DNA of 64,000 nt, from the NCBI RefSeq assembly GCF_002001005.1, contig NZ_MUNX01000051.1, forward strand, positions 1 through 64,000, in the 5' to 3' direction. Shown here one piece after another: positions 26,566 to 37,600 of the stretch; within the stretch, counting starts at the first letter, position 1, and each line of letters opens with the position of its first letter. Position numbers and translations under genes: made by a program. Source of the DNA: Flavobacterium sp. A45 (GTDB lineage: Bacteria; Bacteroidota; Bacteroidia; Flavobacteriales; Flavobacteriaceae). The notes below the pieces were generated by a model. That model ran no database searches. It had not been told where the DNA came from and saw nothing but the letters and a program-made list of their open reading frames with translations.

Positions 26566-26898
26566 TCAAAGTTCGTTTTTAATGTTAATCAGCTGCATTT
26601 TTATGGATTCTAATTTACTAATAATTTCAAATTTATCCATCGTTTTCTTTTGACCTTCCTTCAAATGGATTTTGGCACCTTCCAATGTGAATCCTCTTTC
26701 TTTAACCAAATGATAAATTAGCTGTAGGTTTTTGATATCTTCAGGGGTGAACATTCGGTTTCCTTTGGCATTTTTCTTTGGTTTCAGAATATCAAATTCA
26801 CTATCCCAAAAACGAATTAGGGAAGCGTTTACGTCAAATGCTTTGGCGACTTCGCCTATGCTGTAGTATCTTTTATCAGGTGATAATTCTATATGCAT
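26566..26898 (-). CDS. MerR family transcriptional regulator
   Basis: A 110-residue winged-helix regulator: YYSIGEVAKAFDVNASLIRFWDSEFDILKPKKN (residues 11-43) is the MerR helix-turn-helix, followed by NRMFTPEDIKNLQLIYHLVKERGFTLEGAKIHL. The C-terminal part is a short coiled coil without an effector domain. It lies 76 bases upstream of lemA on the same strand and downstream of the M23 peptidase gene. The target is unknown. Confidence 0.9.
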   Translation of the reverse strand: MHIELSPDKRYYSIGEVAKAFDVNASLIRFWDSEFDILKPKKNAKGNRMFTPEDIKNLQLIYHLVKERGFTLEGAKIHLKEGQKKTMDKFEIISKLESIKMQLINIKNEL

Positions 26899-27054
26899 TT
26901 TTTTTTAGTTCTTAGTGGTTAGAGATTAGTCCTTAGTCCTTACTCCTAAGTATTAAGTTGATAAATCTATAACCTGTGTTTTCTTTATTTTATATTCAAT
27001 TTTTCTATCTTATTTACTAATCAACTAGGGACTAATAACTAATTACTTAACAAC

Positions 27055-28032
27055 TTAATCCAAAGACTGATTTTCCTGATTAGCTATTTTTGAAATAGCA
27101 ACGTATTCTACTGCCGAAATATTGCCGTAGTAAAAATTAAGAGGATTGACCACTCTTCCGTTTTTGTGCACTTCGTAATGCAAATGCGGTGCTTCCGAAC
27201 GACCTGTGCTGCCTACATATCCTATAATATCTCCCCGTTTTACCGATTTTCCTGGTCTGCAATTGTATTTGCTTAAATGCGCATAAAGAGTCTCGTAGCC
27301 ATAACCGTGTCTGATTACAACGTGGTTTCCAAAACCCGAAGCGGTATTGTCAGCTCTTGCTACAACTCCATCGCCTGTGGCGAAGATTGGGGTTCCAGTC
27401 TTGGCTGTAAAATCCATTCCCTCATGCATTTTTCTGGCCTTTGTAAATGGGTCTGTCCGATATCCGAAACCTGATGCCATATGTTTTAAATTCTCGTTCT
27501 TTACAGGCTGTATCGCCGGAATTGCCGAAAGCAGTTTTCCTTTTGCTTTGGCCAATTTTACAATTTCGTCCAATGATTTAGACTGTATTGCCAATTCTCT
27601 ACTCAATGCGTCTATTCTTTGGGTGGTGCTGGTTACCAATTTTGAATTGTTATATCCCTGCATGGCAGCATAACGGTTTGTTTTGGAATAACCAGCTTTT
27701 CGTTCTTCTTCAGGAATGGCGGCCGTGTTGAAATACACGCGGTACAAATTGTTGTCCCGATCTTCAATATCTTCTAATACATCATCTACTTCGTCCATTT
27801 TTTTGTTTAAAATCGCATAATTCAATTTTAAATTTTCGATTTCTCTTGCCTGCAAACGGTCTTTTGGAGTGTCAAAATAAGGTGTGTTCAATAGTATTAT
27901 GAAGGTCAGAAATCCAAAAATAGCCGAGGCTAATAAAAACAGAACGGCAAAGCCAACTTTTCGTCTCTTTCTGATTTTTATTTTGCGATAGGCCAGATTT
28001 ACCGAATCGTAATAATATTTTACTTTCGCCAT
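27055..28032 (-). CDS. M23 family metallopeptidase (LytM-type, membrane-anchored)
   Basis: A 325-residue peptidase. One transmembrane helix at about 27-48 is followed by a coiled-coil stretch (about 58-95 and 135-165) and a C-terminal LytM domain. Zinc and catalytic residues are visible: H203 and D207 (HEGMD), H252 (YAHLSK) and H283/H285 (HLHYEV). All are present, so it should be an active peptidoglycan endopeptidase facing the periplasm. It is divergent from alaS with a repeat-filled gap of about 415 bases between them. Confidence 0.92.
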   Translation of the reverse strand: MAKVKYYYDSVNLAYRKIKIRKRRKVGFAVLFLLASAIFGFLTFIILLNTPYFDTPKDRLQAREIENLKLNYAILNKKMDEVDDVLEDIEDRDNNLYRVYFNTAAIPEEERKAGYSKTNRYAAMQGYNNSKLVTSTTQRIDALSRELAIQSKSLDEIVKLAKAKGKLLSAIPAIQPVKNENLKHMASGFGYRTDPFTKARKMHEGMDFTAKTGTPIFATGDGVVARADNTASGFGNHVVIRHGYGYETLYAHLSKYNCRPGKSVKRGDIIGYVGSTGRSEAPHLHYEVHKNGRVVNPLNFYYGNISAVEYVAISKIANQENQSLD

Positions 28033-28210
28033 ATTTTAAAATACCCTATTTTTGCAAATTAGTAAAAGGTAAGTCGAACAAATTTAATAAATGTTTCAGT
28101 TGTTCAACTCTTTTTTTAAAGAATAAATAAATTTTAGAGACGCTGAGGTTCTAAGATACTAAGGGACTGAGTTTTTTAGTTTAGAATACAGCTCTTGTCA
28201 TAACGGGTTC

Positions 28211-28323
28211 GCGTGAGGGATAGAAGCTAGCTACCAAAGTAGCGCGGATAGCCCGACCTTGTTGAGAGAAGGGATTTTATAAGCGGTGCTATAAGTAAGC
28301 CCCTTTTCTCAACAAGGGCACGC
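28211..28323. repeat. structured repeat, fixed scaffold with variable stem, copy A
   Basis: Closing stem GCGTG (28211-28215)/CACGC (28319-28323). Small hairpin GCTAC-CAAA-GTAGC (28230-28243). Linker CGGATAGCCCGAC. Long stem with arms 28257-28273 and 28301-28317, 17 pairs including one G-U, around a 27-base loop with its own inner stem. The scaffold is shared base for base in large part with 58056-58169, but the long stem there has unrelated sequence. The intergenic gap 28033-28447 otherwise holds only short CTGAGAAACTGAG-like words and no gene. Confidence 0.7.
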
Positions 28324-28447
28324 CCAAGAGGAAAAGCTAATAAGTTCCTAAGAAACTGAGAAACTGAGATTTTTAAAGTCTTAGAAGCTTAGAATCTCAG
28401 AAACTGAGAAACTATAAAAAACAAATTACTGAATATATAAAGCAAAA

Positions 28448-31078
28448 ATGAAATCACAAGACGTACGCAAACAATTCCTAGATTTTTTCGAGAGTAAAGG
28501 ACATTTAATAGTTCCTTCCGCTCCAATAGTTCTTAAAGATGATCCAACTTTGATGTTTAACAACTCGGGAATGGCGCAGTTTAAAGAATATTTTCTTGGC
28601 TTGGGAACTCCAAAAAGCAACAGAATTGCCGATACGCAAAAATGTCTTCGTGTTTCCGGAAAGCATAATGACCTTGAGGAAGTGGGGATTGATACTTATC
28701 ACCACACGATGTTTGAGATGTTGGGGAACTGGTCTTTTGGTGATTATTTCAAAAAAGAAGCAATTCACTGGGCTTGGGAATTGTTGACCGAAGTGTATAA
28801 AATCCCGAAAGATATTCTGTATGTTTCGGTTTTTGAAGGGAATCCTGATGAGAATGTGCCTTTTGATCAAGAAGCTTGGGATATTTGGAAAACATTGATT
28901 GACGAAGACCGCATTATTCTTGGAAATAAAAAAGATAATTTCTGGGAAATGGGTGACCAAGGACCTTGCGGACCTTGTTCTGAAATTCACGTTGATATTC
29001 GTTCTGCTGAAGAAAAAGCGCTTGTTTCTGGAAAATCGTTGGTGAATAATGATCACCCGCATGTGGTTGAGATTTGGAACAATGTATTTATGGAATTCAA
29101 TCGTAAAGCCGATGGTTCTCTAGAGAAATTGCCTGCTCAGCACGTGGATACCGGAATGGGATTTGAGCGTCTTTGTATGGTTTTGCAAGGAGTTCAGTCG
29201 AATTATGATACTGATGTTTTTACACCGCTAATCAGAGAAATCGAAACGATTACTGGAACTAAATATACGATTAAAGCTAAAGATGAAGCTGAAGAAAAAA
29301 TAAATATTGCGATTCGCGTAATTGCAGATCACGTACGTGCGGTAGCTTTTGCCATTGCCGACGGTCAGTTGCCATCGAACACGGGAGCTGGTTATGTAAT
29401 TCGTAGAATTTTGCGTCGTGCAATTCGTTACGGGTTTACTTTCCTAGATACAAAAGAGCCATTTATTTATAAATTGGTTGAAGTCTTGAGTACGCAAATG
29501 AGCGGTTCTTTCCCAGAAATCCGTTCGCAAAAAGCGTTGTGTTCAAATGTGATTCGTGAGGAAGAAAGTTCTTTTTTGAGAACTTTGGATCAAGGATTGG
29601 TGTTGCTGGATGCTGTGATTAACACAAATTCTGGAACTGTAATTGATGGAAAAAAAGCATTTGAATTGTATGATACTTATGGTTTTCCAATCGATTTAAC
29701 GGCTTTGATCTTGTCTGAAAAAGGATTGGAATTGGACGAAAAAGGATTTCAGGAACAATTGCAACTGCAAAAGGAGCGTTCCCGTGCCGCTTCTAAAGTT
29801 ACCGCAGGCGACTGGAATGTTTTGGTAGAAGACGATGTCCAGGAATTTGTAGGGTATGACCGTTTGAAACATCCAGTGAGAATCACCAAATACCGCAGAG
29901 TTGATAGTGTAAAAGATGGTGAAATTTATCAGCTGGTTTTTAATTCGACACCTTTTTATGGTGAAAGTGGAGGACAAACAGGTGATAAAGGGTACTTGGA
30001 AGCACAAAATGGGGATATTATTTATGTGATTGACACTAAAAAAGAAAACAACCAAACGGTACATCTTACTAAATCATTGCCTAATAATTTAACGGATAGT
30101 TTTACGGCTATTGTAGATGAGAATCAAAGAGGCAGAACATCTTCTAATCATACGGCGACACACTTGTTGCACCAAGGATTGCGAAAAATTTTGGGAACTC
30201 ATATTGAGCAAAAAGGATCAATGGTTCGTTCTGCTTCTTTGCGTTTTGACTTCTCTCATTTTTCTAAAGTAACGGATGATGAAATTAAAGAAGTAGAGGA
30301 TTTTGTAAATGCTAGAATCCGTGAAAGCTTGCCTTTGATCGAAAAAAGAGCAATTCCAAAAGACCAAGCCATTGAGGAAGGAGCGATAGCTTTGTTTGGA
30401 GAGAAGTACGGTGATTTGGTTCGAATGATAAAATACGGTGATTCGGTAGAGTTATGCGGAGGGACACACGTTCCAAATACAAGTGATATTTGGCATTTCA
30501 AGATTACTTCAGAAGGAGCTGTTGCAGCAGGAATCAGACGTATAGAAGCGATTACCAGCGATGCGGCCAAAGATTTCTTTGAATCTCAATTGCATTCTTT
30601 TTATGAAATCAAAGAAGTTTTAAAAAATGCCGTTGATCCTGTAAAAGCGATTCAAACGTTACAAGATGAAAACACTTCTTTGAAAAAACAATTGGAGGTT
30701 TTATTGAAAGATAAAGCTAAAAATATGAAAGGCGAATTGGCTCAGGAATTACAAGAAATCAATGGTATTCAATTCTTAGCAAAACAAGTTGATTTAAGTC
30801 CGGAAGGAGCTAAAGATTTAGCTTATGAATTGGGAACATTAGGGACAAATATATTCTTGGTATTGGCTACCGCCGATGCAGGAAAACCAACTTTGTCTTG
30901 CTACATTTCTAAAGAATTGGTTGCCGATAAAAAACTAAATGCGGGCCAAGTGGTTCGCGAATTAGGGAAATACATCCAGGGTGGAGGAGGAGGACAGCCT
31001 TTCTTCGCTACCGCTGGAGGAAAAAATGCAGATGGAATTGCTGAGGCTTTGGCTAAAGCGGTTGAGTTTGTGAAGTAG
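28448..31078 (+). CDS. alaS: alanine--tRNA ligase
   Basis: An 876-residue class II synthetase of normal length that charges tRNA-Ala. Seen: N-terminal [18 protein letters not shown] and [21 protein letters not shown] (motif 1-2 region), the editing-domain zinc site HTATHLLH near 565-572 with CGGTH near 669-673, and a C-terminal DHHA1-type domain ending with [15 protein letters not shown]. All expected domains are intact. It is divergent from the M23 peptidase gene and followed by a 16-bp terminator stem. Confidence 0.98.
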   Translation: MKSQDVRKQFLDFFESKGHLIVPSAPIVLKDDPTLMFNNSGMAQFKEYFLGLGTPKSNRIADTQKCLRVSGKHNDLEEVGIDTYHHTMFEMLGNWSFGDYFKKEAIHWAWELLTEVYKIPKDILYVSVFEGNPDENVPFDQEAWDIWKTLIDEDRIILGNKKDNFWEMGDQGPCGPCSEIHVDIRSAEEKALVSGKSLVNNDHPHVVEIWNNVFMEFNRKADGSLEKLPAQHVDTGMGFERLCMVLQGVQSNYDTDVFTPLIREIETITGTKYTIKAKDEAEEKINIAIRVIADHVRAVAFAIADGQLPSNTGAGYVIRRILRRAIRYGFTFLDTKEPFIYKLVEVLSTQMSGSFPEIRSQKALCSNVIREEESSFLRTLDQGLVLLDAVINTNSGTVIDGKKAFELYDTYGFPIDLTALILSEKGLELDEKGFQEQLQLQKERSRAASKVTAGDWNVLVEDDVQEFVGYDRLKHPVRITKYRRVDSVKDGEIYQLVFNSTPFYGESGGQTGDKGYLEAQNGDIIYVIDTKKENNQTVHLTKSLPNNLTDSFTAIVDENQRGRTSSNHTATHLLHQGLRKILGTHIEQKGSMVRSASLRFDFSHFSKVTDDEIKEVEDFVNARIRESLPLIEKRAIPKDQAIEEGAIALFGEKYGDLVRMIKYGDSVELCGGTHVPNTSDIWHFKITSEGAVAAGIRRIEAITSDAAKDFFESQLHSFYEIKEVLKNAVDPVKAIQTLQDENTSLKKQLEVLLKDKAKNMKGELAQELQEINGIQFLAKQVDLSPEGAKDLAYELGTLGTNIFLVLATADAGKPTLSCYISKELVADKKLNAGQVVRELGKYIQGGGGGQPFFATAGGKNADGIAEALAKAVEFVK

Positions 31079-31124
31079 ATTTTATGAATATATTGCCTTT
31101 TGATAAAGGTATTTGATAAAATAG

Positions 31125-31165
31125 AAGCCTTAAATAATCCATTTCTAACGGATTATTTAAGGCTT
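31125..31165. terminator. bidirectional terminator after alaS
   Basis: AAGCCTTAAATAATCC (31125-31140) and GGATTATTTAAGGCTT (31150-31165) are perfectly complementary over 16 bases with a 9-base loop. It is placed between convergent alaS and the lipoprotein gene. Confidence 0.85.
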
Positions 31166-31190
31166 TGTAATTTTCGAGTTATCGCAAAAA

Positions 31191-31841
31191 TTAAAACTTA
31201 AACCAAGCATAAGGCTCATTGACAAAATTCAATGCTCTTGGTAAACCATCTCCTGGCGTTACTTTCAGTTCTGGCTGTAAGGATGGATTGGAAGGATATT
31301 TTTTGCCGTCAAATTTTACTATTCTGTTTTTACTGCCACTTCGAATAAATAAATTTTTCCAACTGGAAGATTTCTCTGTGTCAATTACAACTGGATAATC
31401 GGCAACAGTAAATCTGGAAATGACCGCACCCTGATTATCCAAGATATATTGAGTGCAGCCCCCAGAACCGCAAAAGTAAGGACCAGTTAAACCTACTAGA
31501 ATTTCTTTTTTGCCATCATCATTCAAATCATATTCGAAAAAAATAAACCTCTTGCTATAATCATCAATGATGTTTTTGGAAAGATCGTCTTTGTAAAGAT
31601 TTTGCAGGGTCGATCGAACCATATCTGCAGTTTTTAAATTAGAAGAATTGATTCCGTATTGTCCTGCAGGAATTGTGTCTGTAGGATCTGGGTCAGTAAT
31701 GCTGTCTTTCAGTTTAGCTGAAAGCGTGTCTTTAGTTACGGTAATTGTATCTATTGTGTTCTGGCTTTCGCTTGCTTCTTTTTTGCAAGAAATAAAAAGA
31801 ACTGTTAAAAGAAACGTTATAATTGAAATTTTCTTAGTCAT
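31191..31841 (-). CDS. predicted lipoprotein, unknown function
   Basis: A 216-residue protein with a lipoprotein signal: hydrophobic residues 5-17 and lipobox FISC with Cys19. A Ser/Thr/Asp-rich linker (about 25-60) follows, then a globular domain with FEYDLNDDGKKEILVGLTGPYFCGSGGC near 103-132. The DxNxDGxxE-like segment resembles the Ca-binding repeat of VCBS/FG-GAP-type proteins. Second gene of a pair: its start is 5 bases after the upstream gene's stop. Probably outer- or inner-membrane anchored. Confidence 0.7.
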   Translation of the reverse strand: MTKKISIITFLLTVLFISCKKEASESQNTIDTITVTKDTLSAKLKDSITDPDPTDTIPAGQYGINSSNLKTADMVRSTLQNLYKDDLSKNIIDDYSKRFIFFEYDLNDDGKKEILVGLTGPYFCGSGGCTQYILDNQGAVISRFTVADYPVVIDTEKSSSWKNLFIRSGSKNRIVKFDGKKYPSNPSLQPELKVTPGDGLPRALNFVNEPYAWFKF

Positions 31842-31846
31842 AACTT

Positions 31847-32695
31847 TTATTTTACATAGATTGGACTTCTTTTTAATAAGTAGGAAACAGTATCCATCCA
31901 GCTGTCTTTTAAATTAAGCAAAGGCTTTCTGTTTTGGGTGTATATTTTGGTATTATTTTTATACATATCAAAATAGACGTGATAGTCAAACAGCAATTGG
32001 GTATTGGTATTGGCAACAGTGGATTCGTTTGCTTTTACTTTATTGTCGTGTACTTTTGCATTTTGCGAAGTGTAAGCTGCAGTGGTCTGATTTTGGGTAA
32101 CTGTATAAGATACTTTTGCAGCAATAATATTATCTACTCCAAGTATTTTTTGAAGCTCGTCTATTGGTGTTTCATCAATATTTTTATAATCGATACCTGC
32201 TTTTCGTAGCAAACTATTAGTTGTTCTTAAATCCTGAACTGTCAACGATACTATATGGGAAGATTTGTCTAAAAGTTTGTTGTAGATGTCGTTTTGGGCG
32301 AATTTAGACATCTCTTCTGAGTCGGTCATATTTTCAGAATTTACAAAAGGGACAGGCAATACAGCGATTGTGTTTTGCTTGAAGGTTGCGGACTGATTTA
32401 CAGAAGTGTTGTTTGCTTGACTTGGAGCGCTTTCAGGAACGCTTTCGGCCTGGGCAAAAGTTTGTGATCTTCCGCTGGCATAATCAATTCGTGCAATTTT
32501 AGAAACAGCGATTTCAATAATCATAGTTTCATTTGGCATCGAATAGTCAACAGTTTTATCTGATATTTTTGAAATAGTGCATTCAATTACTTGATAATCT
32601 TTTGTGATGATTTTATCCAGTTTTTTTGCTTGTGAAAAAACGTTTGTCGATATTAAAACTAGTATTAATATGGTAATTGCTTTCTTTAGAGTCAT
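31847..32695 (-). CDS. exported protein of unknown function
   Basis: A 282-residue protein with a signal peptide (residues 1-22, VFSQA). The N-terminal part (25-80) has short beta strands (KIITKDYQVIECTISKISDKTVDYS). The middle is a Ser/Gln/Asn linker. The C-terminal part (about 105-270) starts TIAVLPVPFVNSENMTDSEEMSKFAQNDIYNKL and recalls the CsgG/FlgO-like class of envelope proteins in pattern, but I cannot name the family. First gene of a two-gene unit with the lipoprotein. Confidence 0.65.
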   Translation of the reverse strand: MTLKKAITILILVLISTNVFSQAKKLDKIITKDYQVIECTISKISDKTVDYSMPNETMIIEIAVSKIARIDYASGRSQTFAQAESVPESAPSQANNTSVNQSATFKQNTIAVLPVPFVNSENMTDSEEMSKFAQNDIYNKLLDKSSHIVSLTVQDLRTTNSLLRKAGIDYKNIDETPIDELQKILGVDNIIAAKVSYTVTQNQTTAAYTSQNAKVHDNKVKANESTVANTNTQLLFDYHVYFDMYKNNTKIYTQNRKPLLNLKDSWMDTVSYLLKRSPIYVK

Positions 32696-32920
32696 TTTGT
32701 AAAAATTTAATTAGTTAAACATTTTTATCGGACTTTTATTTTTTTATACAAAGAATGATTTTACTTATATTTTTGAGATCGAATTTGGGTTAAAATTTTG
32801 ATTTTGAGCTAATTGATGATTCGTATTTCAAATATAAATAATTAAATTATTCATATTGAAATTTATGTCTATAAATTCTGTATTTTTTATTTCGTATTTT
32901 TGGAAGGTTAAAAACGTAGA

Positions 32921-33874
32921 ATGAACTTTGCAACTAAAATTAATATCACTCAAAATCCTAATCCAATAGATTACAATTCCAAAATTGTCTCTTTAGGTTC
33001 TTGCTTTGCCGAAAATATTGGAGATAAATTCCAGTATTTTAAATTCGAAAGTATAGTCAATCCATTCGGAATTATTTTCAATCCAGTTTCAATTGAGAAA
33101 ATTATTAATCGAGTTGTTAACGATGTTTTATTTACCGAGGATGATGTTTTTTTTCACAATGAACGTTGGCATTGTTTTGAAGTGCATTCAGATTTAAGCC
33201 ATTCGAATGCAACAGAATTATTGGCGAATCTGAATAAAATTTTAGTAGAGACCAAAAAACAACTGCAGGAAGCAACTCATGTTATTATTACTTATGGAAC
33301 TTCCTGGGTGTATCGAAATATAGAAAAAGATACTATAGTGGCTAATTGCCATAAAATGCCTCAAAAGCAGTTTGCCAAAGAATTGCTTAGTGTTGATACT
33401 GTTAAGAAGAGTATAACGAATACAATTGATTTAATTCAATCATTAAATTCCAATTGCAATTTCATTTTTACCGTTTCTCCAGTACGCCACCTCAAGGATG
33501 GTTTTGTTGAAAATCAAAGAAGTAAGTCTCATTTAATTACAGCATTCCACAATCTGTTATCTGAAAATAACAACCTGCAATCTGAATATTTTCCTTCTTA
33601 CGAAATTATGATGGATGAACTCCGTGATTATCGTTTCTATGCCGAAGATATGTTACATCCGAGTCAAATCGCGATTGATTATATTTGGGAAAGATTCAAG
33701 GAATCAACTATTTCAGAAACGGCATATCCTACTATGGATATTGTTGAAAGCATTCAAAAAGGTTTGCAACACCGCCCATTTAATCCTCATTCGGAGAGCC
33801 ATAAAAAATTTGAAGCCAATATTCAGTCGAAAATCGCTACATTAGTGGCTCAATATTCATTTATGAAATTTTAA
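32921..33874 (+). CDS. GSCFA domain protein
   Basis: A 317-residue protein of the GSCFA family, named after the motif seen here at residues 27-31 (VSLGSCFAENIGDKF), followed by NPFGIIFNP (46-54). A later block has the DMLHPSQIAIDYIWERF signature near 243-259 (DxxHPS as in SGNH/GDSL-type hydrolases). With Ser28 and the DxxH pair, a hydrolase acting on an ester is plausible, but no substrate is known. A TATTTTTG box lies 18 bases before the start. It is followed after 2 bases by the DUF4230 gene, so they are one operon. Confidence 0.9.
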   Translation: MNFATKINITQNPNPIDYNSKIVSLGSCFAENIGDKFQYFKFESIVNPFGIIFNPVSIEKIINRVVNDVLFTEDDVFFHNERWHCFEVHSDLSHSNATELLANLNKILVETKKQLQEATHVIITYGTSWVYRNIEKDTIVANCHKMPQKQFAKELLSVDTVKKSITNTIDLIQSLNSNCNFIFTVSPVRHLKDGFVENQRSKSHLITAFHNLLSENNNLQSEYFPSYEIMMDELRDYRFYAEDMLHPSQIAIDYIWERFKESTISETAYPTMDIVESIQKGLQHRPFNPHSESHKKFEANIQSKIATLVAQYSFMKF

Positions 33875-33876
33875 TT

Positions 33877-34497
33877 ATGCTAAAGAGAATAATTGTTGGA
33901 GCAGTAATCGTAGTGGCAATACTATTGGCATTCAAATTCTGTGAATTTAAGAAAGGAGATGATTCAACTTTGGATTACAATACCAATTTGATTCAGCAAC
34001 AAATCGTTAACGTGGGTAAATTAGTGGTAACCGAAGGACATTTTTCCGAAGTGGTGACTTATAAAAATCAGCAGAAATATATGATGGATATGCTTTCGTT
34101 CGAGAAAAAAGCATTGGTAATTGTTAATGCCGATGTTACCGTTTCCTATGATTTGCACCAAATGAAATATGATATTGATGAAGCCAATAAAACCATCACA
34201 ATTCTGAGTATCCCGAAAGAAGAAATAAAGATAAGTCCGGACATCAAGTTTTATGATGTAGAGCAAAGTCAGATGAATCCGTTTACGGGTGATGATTACA
34301 ATAAAATCAATAAATCGGTAAAGGCTAATTTAGCCAAGAAAATCGAAAAATCATCCTTGAAATCCAATGCCCAAAACCGTTTGATAAGTGAGTTGTCAAA
34401 GATTTTAATTCTGACGAATACGATGGGGTGGAAACTGCAATATAATGGAGAGGTGATTGAAAATGAAAAAGAATTTGCGACAAAAGTAAAACTTTAG
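33877..34497 (+). CDS. DUF4230 domain protein
   Basis: A 206-residue protein with one N-terminal membrane segment (residues 4-21) and a DUF4230 domain (about 40-190) recognisable by LVVTEGHFSEVVTYKNQQ and the ITILSIPKEEIKISPDIKFYDVEQ block. Function unknown. It probably faces the periplasm. Gap to the GSCFA gene is 2 bases, implying coupled expression. Confidence 0.85.
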   Translation: MLKRIIVGAVIVVAILLAFKFCEFKKGDDSTLDYNTNLIQQQIVNVGKLVVTEGHFSEVVTYKNQQKYMMDMLSFEKKALVIVNADVTVSYDLHQMKYDIDEANKTITILSIPKEEIKISPDIKFYDVEQSQMNPFTGDDYNKINKSVKANLAKKIEKSSLKSNAQNRLISELSKILILTNTMGWKLQYNGEVIENEKEFATKVKL

Positions 34498-34693
34498 AAA
34501 GCAGTTTTTTAAGCTTATCAATGTTGAATCAGTTGGCAAGTATTAGAAGAATCCCACAATAATTTTAAAACATATTATAGAAATTGTATAACTCATAAAA
34601 TTAGAGTTATTGCAAATTTGTAGATTGAAAAATTTCTAATATTGGGCTGGAATAGTCACAATTCAAACGCATTTATTTACAAAGATTTTTTAT

Positions 34694-37600
34694 ATGAACC
34701 AAAAACTAAATTCTTTTGTAAAAAAAGCAAAGCGTATTATACTTTGGAGCGCTCTTACAATTGTGTTTTTTTTGGTTTTAATTATTGTTTTAATTCAAGT
34801 TCCCGCTGTCCAGAATTTTACTAAAGATAAACTACTCACTTATCTCAATGACAAGTTAAAAACCAAAAGTTCCCTAGATCGAATTGCGATTAGTTTTCCA
34901 AAAAATATAGTACTCGAAGGTTTTTATTTTGAAGACCAACATCAAGATACTTTATTGAGTGGTAAACGATTGGAAATTGATATCGATTTGTTTAAAATCA
35001 TCAATCACGAAATAGAGATAAACTCGATTGAACTGGAAAACACTACCGCCAATATCTCAAGGAATAAGGATGGGGTGTTTAATTTTGATTACATCATCAA
35101 AGCATTTGCCTCCAATGAACCCAAAGATCCTGACAGCAAACCCTATACTGTTTCGGTTGTTGATGTAGATTTAAAAAACATCAAGTTCAGTTTTGAAGAC
35201 GATTTGTCTAGAAACGATATTCGTTTAAAGCTGGAAAATTTTAGCACAAAATTCAAAAAATTTGATTTGGATAAAATGGATTTCAATATTCCTTATATTA
35301 ATTTGAATGGGCTGAACGTAATTTTGAATCAGGATTTGGTTGAGAAAATTGCCGAAGTATCTGCAAAAACGGTTGATACTATTGCCAAAAGGAGCGATTT
35401 TAATTTGGAACTAAAAAAAATCACCTTGTCGAAAATTAATGTTTTATACGACAACAAAGATTCCAAAATGAATTCAGGACTGACTTTGGGTAAACTGAAA
35501 CTTTTGGTAAACGACATTGACATAAAAAATAAAATGTTCGATTTTGATAGGTTTGAAGTCAAAAATCTAAAAGGAAATCTACTTCTTGGCAAAAAAGACA
35601 AACAATTAAAAACACCTAATTTAGATACAACAGCCATTTCAAAAAATGGATGGAAAATGAAACTGAAATCAATCGATTTGCAGAACATTGCTTTTCAATT
35701 TGATGATATGCAATCTCCTGAAATTGCAAATGGAATGGATTACAGTCATCTTGATTTGAATGGTTTAAATGCCAAAGCAGAGCAGATTTATTTCGCCAAT
35801 GATACCATTTCAGGAAAAGTGAAATCGCTTGCAATGAATGAAAAAAGCGGGTTGCAGATACAACAGTTCAAATCGCAGTTTTTTTATGGACCAAAGCAGG
35901 CCTATCTGAATGATTTGTATCTAAGAACTCCTCAAACGGAATTAAGAGACAAATTAAAAGTGAACTATCAATCGATTGCTACTATTTCAAAAAATATTGG
36001 TGATTTGTCGGTTGATGCTAATTTGAGTCAGTCAAGAATTGGTTTTAAAGATATTTTGCTTTTCGCTCCACAATTGCGTAAAATGAATCCTTTTCAATCG
36101 AATCCCAATGCCATTTTGCACATCAATTCCCGAGTAAACGGAAAAGTAAAAGATTTGAATATTCCTTATTTCCAAATGCAGGGAATTGGGAATACGAAAG
36201 TCTCTGTTTCTGGTAAAATTAATGGATTACCCAATTACGAAAAAGCATTTTTTGATTTGGATATAAAAAACATTACGTCTTCTTCCCGTGATGTAATTTC
36301 TTTTGCTCCTGAAGGATCACTTCCCAAAACGATTCGGATTCCGGAACAATTTAATGTTAGCGGAAAATTCAAAGGTTCGATAGATAATTTCAAAACCAAA
36401 TTGGCATTAAACAGCAGTTATGGAAAAGCCAATGTGGATGCGTTGTTTGACAAGAGAATTAAAAACGGTGAAAAATATGATGCGATTATTGCCTTTGACA
36501 ATTTTAATTTAGGAAGATTAATCAAGAATGATTCCTTGGGGAAAATTACGTTAAATGCCAAAGTTAAAGGACAAGGCTTGAATCCAAAAACTGCAAATGC
36601 TCAGTTGTCAGCCATTGTAAAAAAAGCGGATTTCAATAAATATACGTACTCTAACATGGCTTTGAAAGGTACGATTGCCAAAGGAAAATTTGATATAAAA
36701 GCCGACAGTAAAGACCCAAATTTAAAATTCAAATTGGATGCAAATGGTGGTTTCAAAGATAAATATCCTGCAGTAAAATTAAATCTGAACCTTGATATCG
36801 CCGATTTAGAAAAATTAAATCTGCATGCCGGTCCGATGAAACTTCGAGGAAATGTGGTAGCGGATATTGCCAATACTAATCCCGATTATTTAAACGGGGA
36901 AATAATGGCGTCCAACATTCAGATTTTGCAGGATAAAGAGCCAATTGTTTTGGATAATGTCAAAATCATAGCTTTTGCAGACGATCAAAAAAACAACATA
37001 AAAATCAGTTCCCAATTCTTTAAAGCCGAAATCGACGGTAAATACAAACTGACCACACTTTCAGATGCAATAAAAAACTCGTTGTCAAAATACATTAATG
37101 TTCAGTCTGCGAAATATAAAACGAATTCAGAGAAACAACAATTTACCTTTATTGTTGCTGTTCAAAATGATCCTGTTTTGTATAAATTGATTCCAAAGTT
37201 AACGGGATTGGATCCTATAAATATTTCCGGAAAATACAATAGTGTAGGGGATACTTTGGAAATAAAAGGCGCAATTCCGAAAATTATTTATGCCAATACT
37301 ACAATATCCGACGGTAAAATAAATGTCGTAACGAAAGACAATGCTTTAGAATATCAAGTTTCTGTGGCGACGATTGAAGGTGGACAATTCAAAATTCCGT
37401 TTACAAGTTTAACCGGAAAAGCAGAAAGCAATATCCTTTCGTATGCTTTGCAGGTGAAAGACAAAGACAAAAAAGACCAATATTTTATTGCCGGCGAATG
37501 GCGTCATGAAGATTCAAAAAACATCATCAAACTGAATTCAGAAAACTTGGTTTTAAACTATGATAAATGGAATATAAATCGGGAGAATTCAATTGAATTT

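Noticed and set aside
28318..28447. Possible riboswitch upstream of alaS
   Set aside because: The sequence is made of CTGAGAAACTGAG-type repeats, with no recognisable aptamer or T-box elements.
28505..29062. 185-residue open frame antisense to alaS
   Set aside because: It lies wholly inside the alaS coding region, has no family features and the composition of a reverse-strand shadow; similar shadows occur inside hutU, tamB and der.
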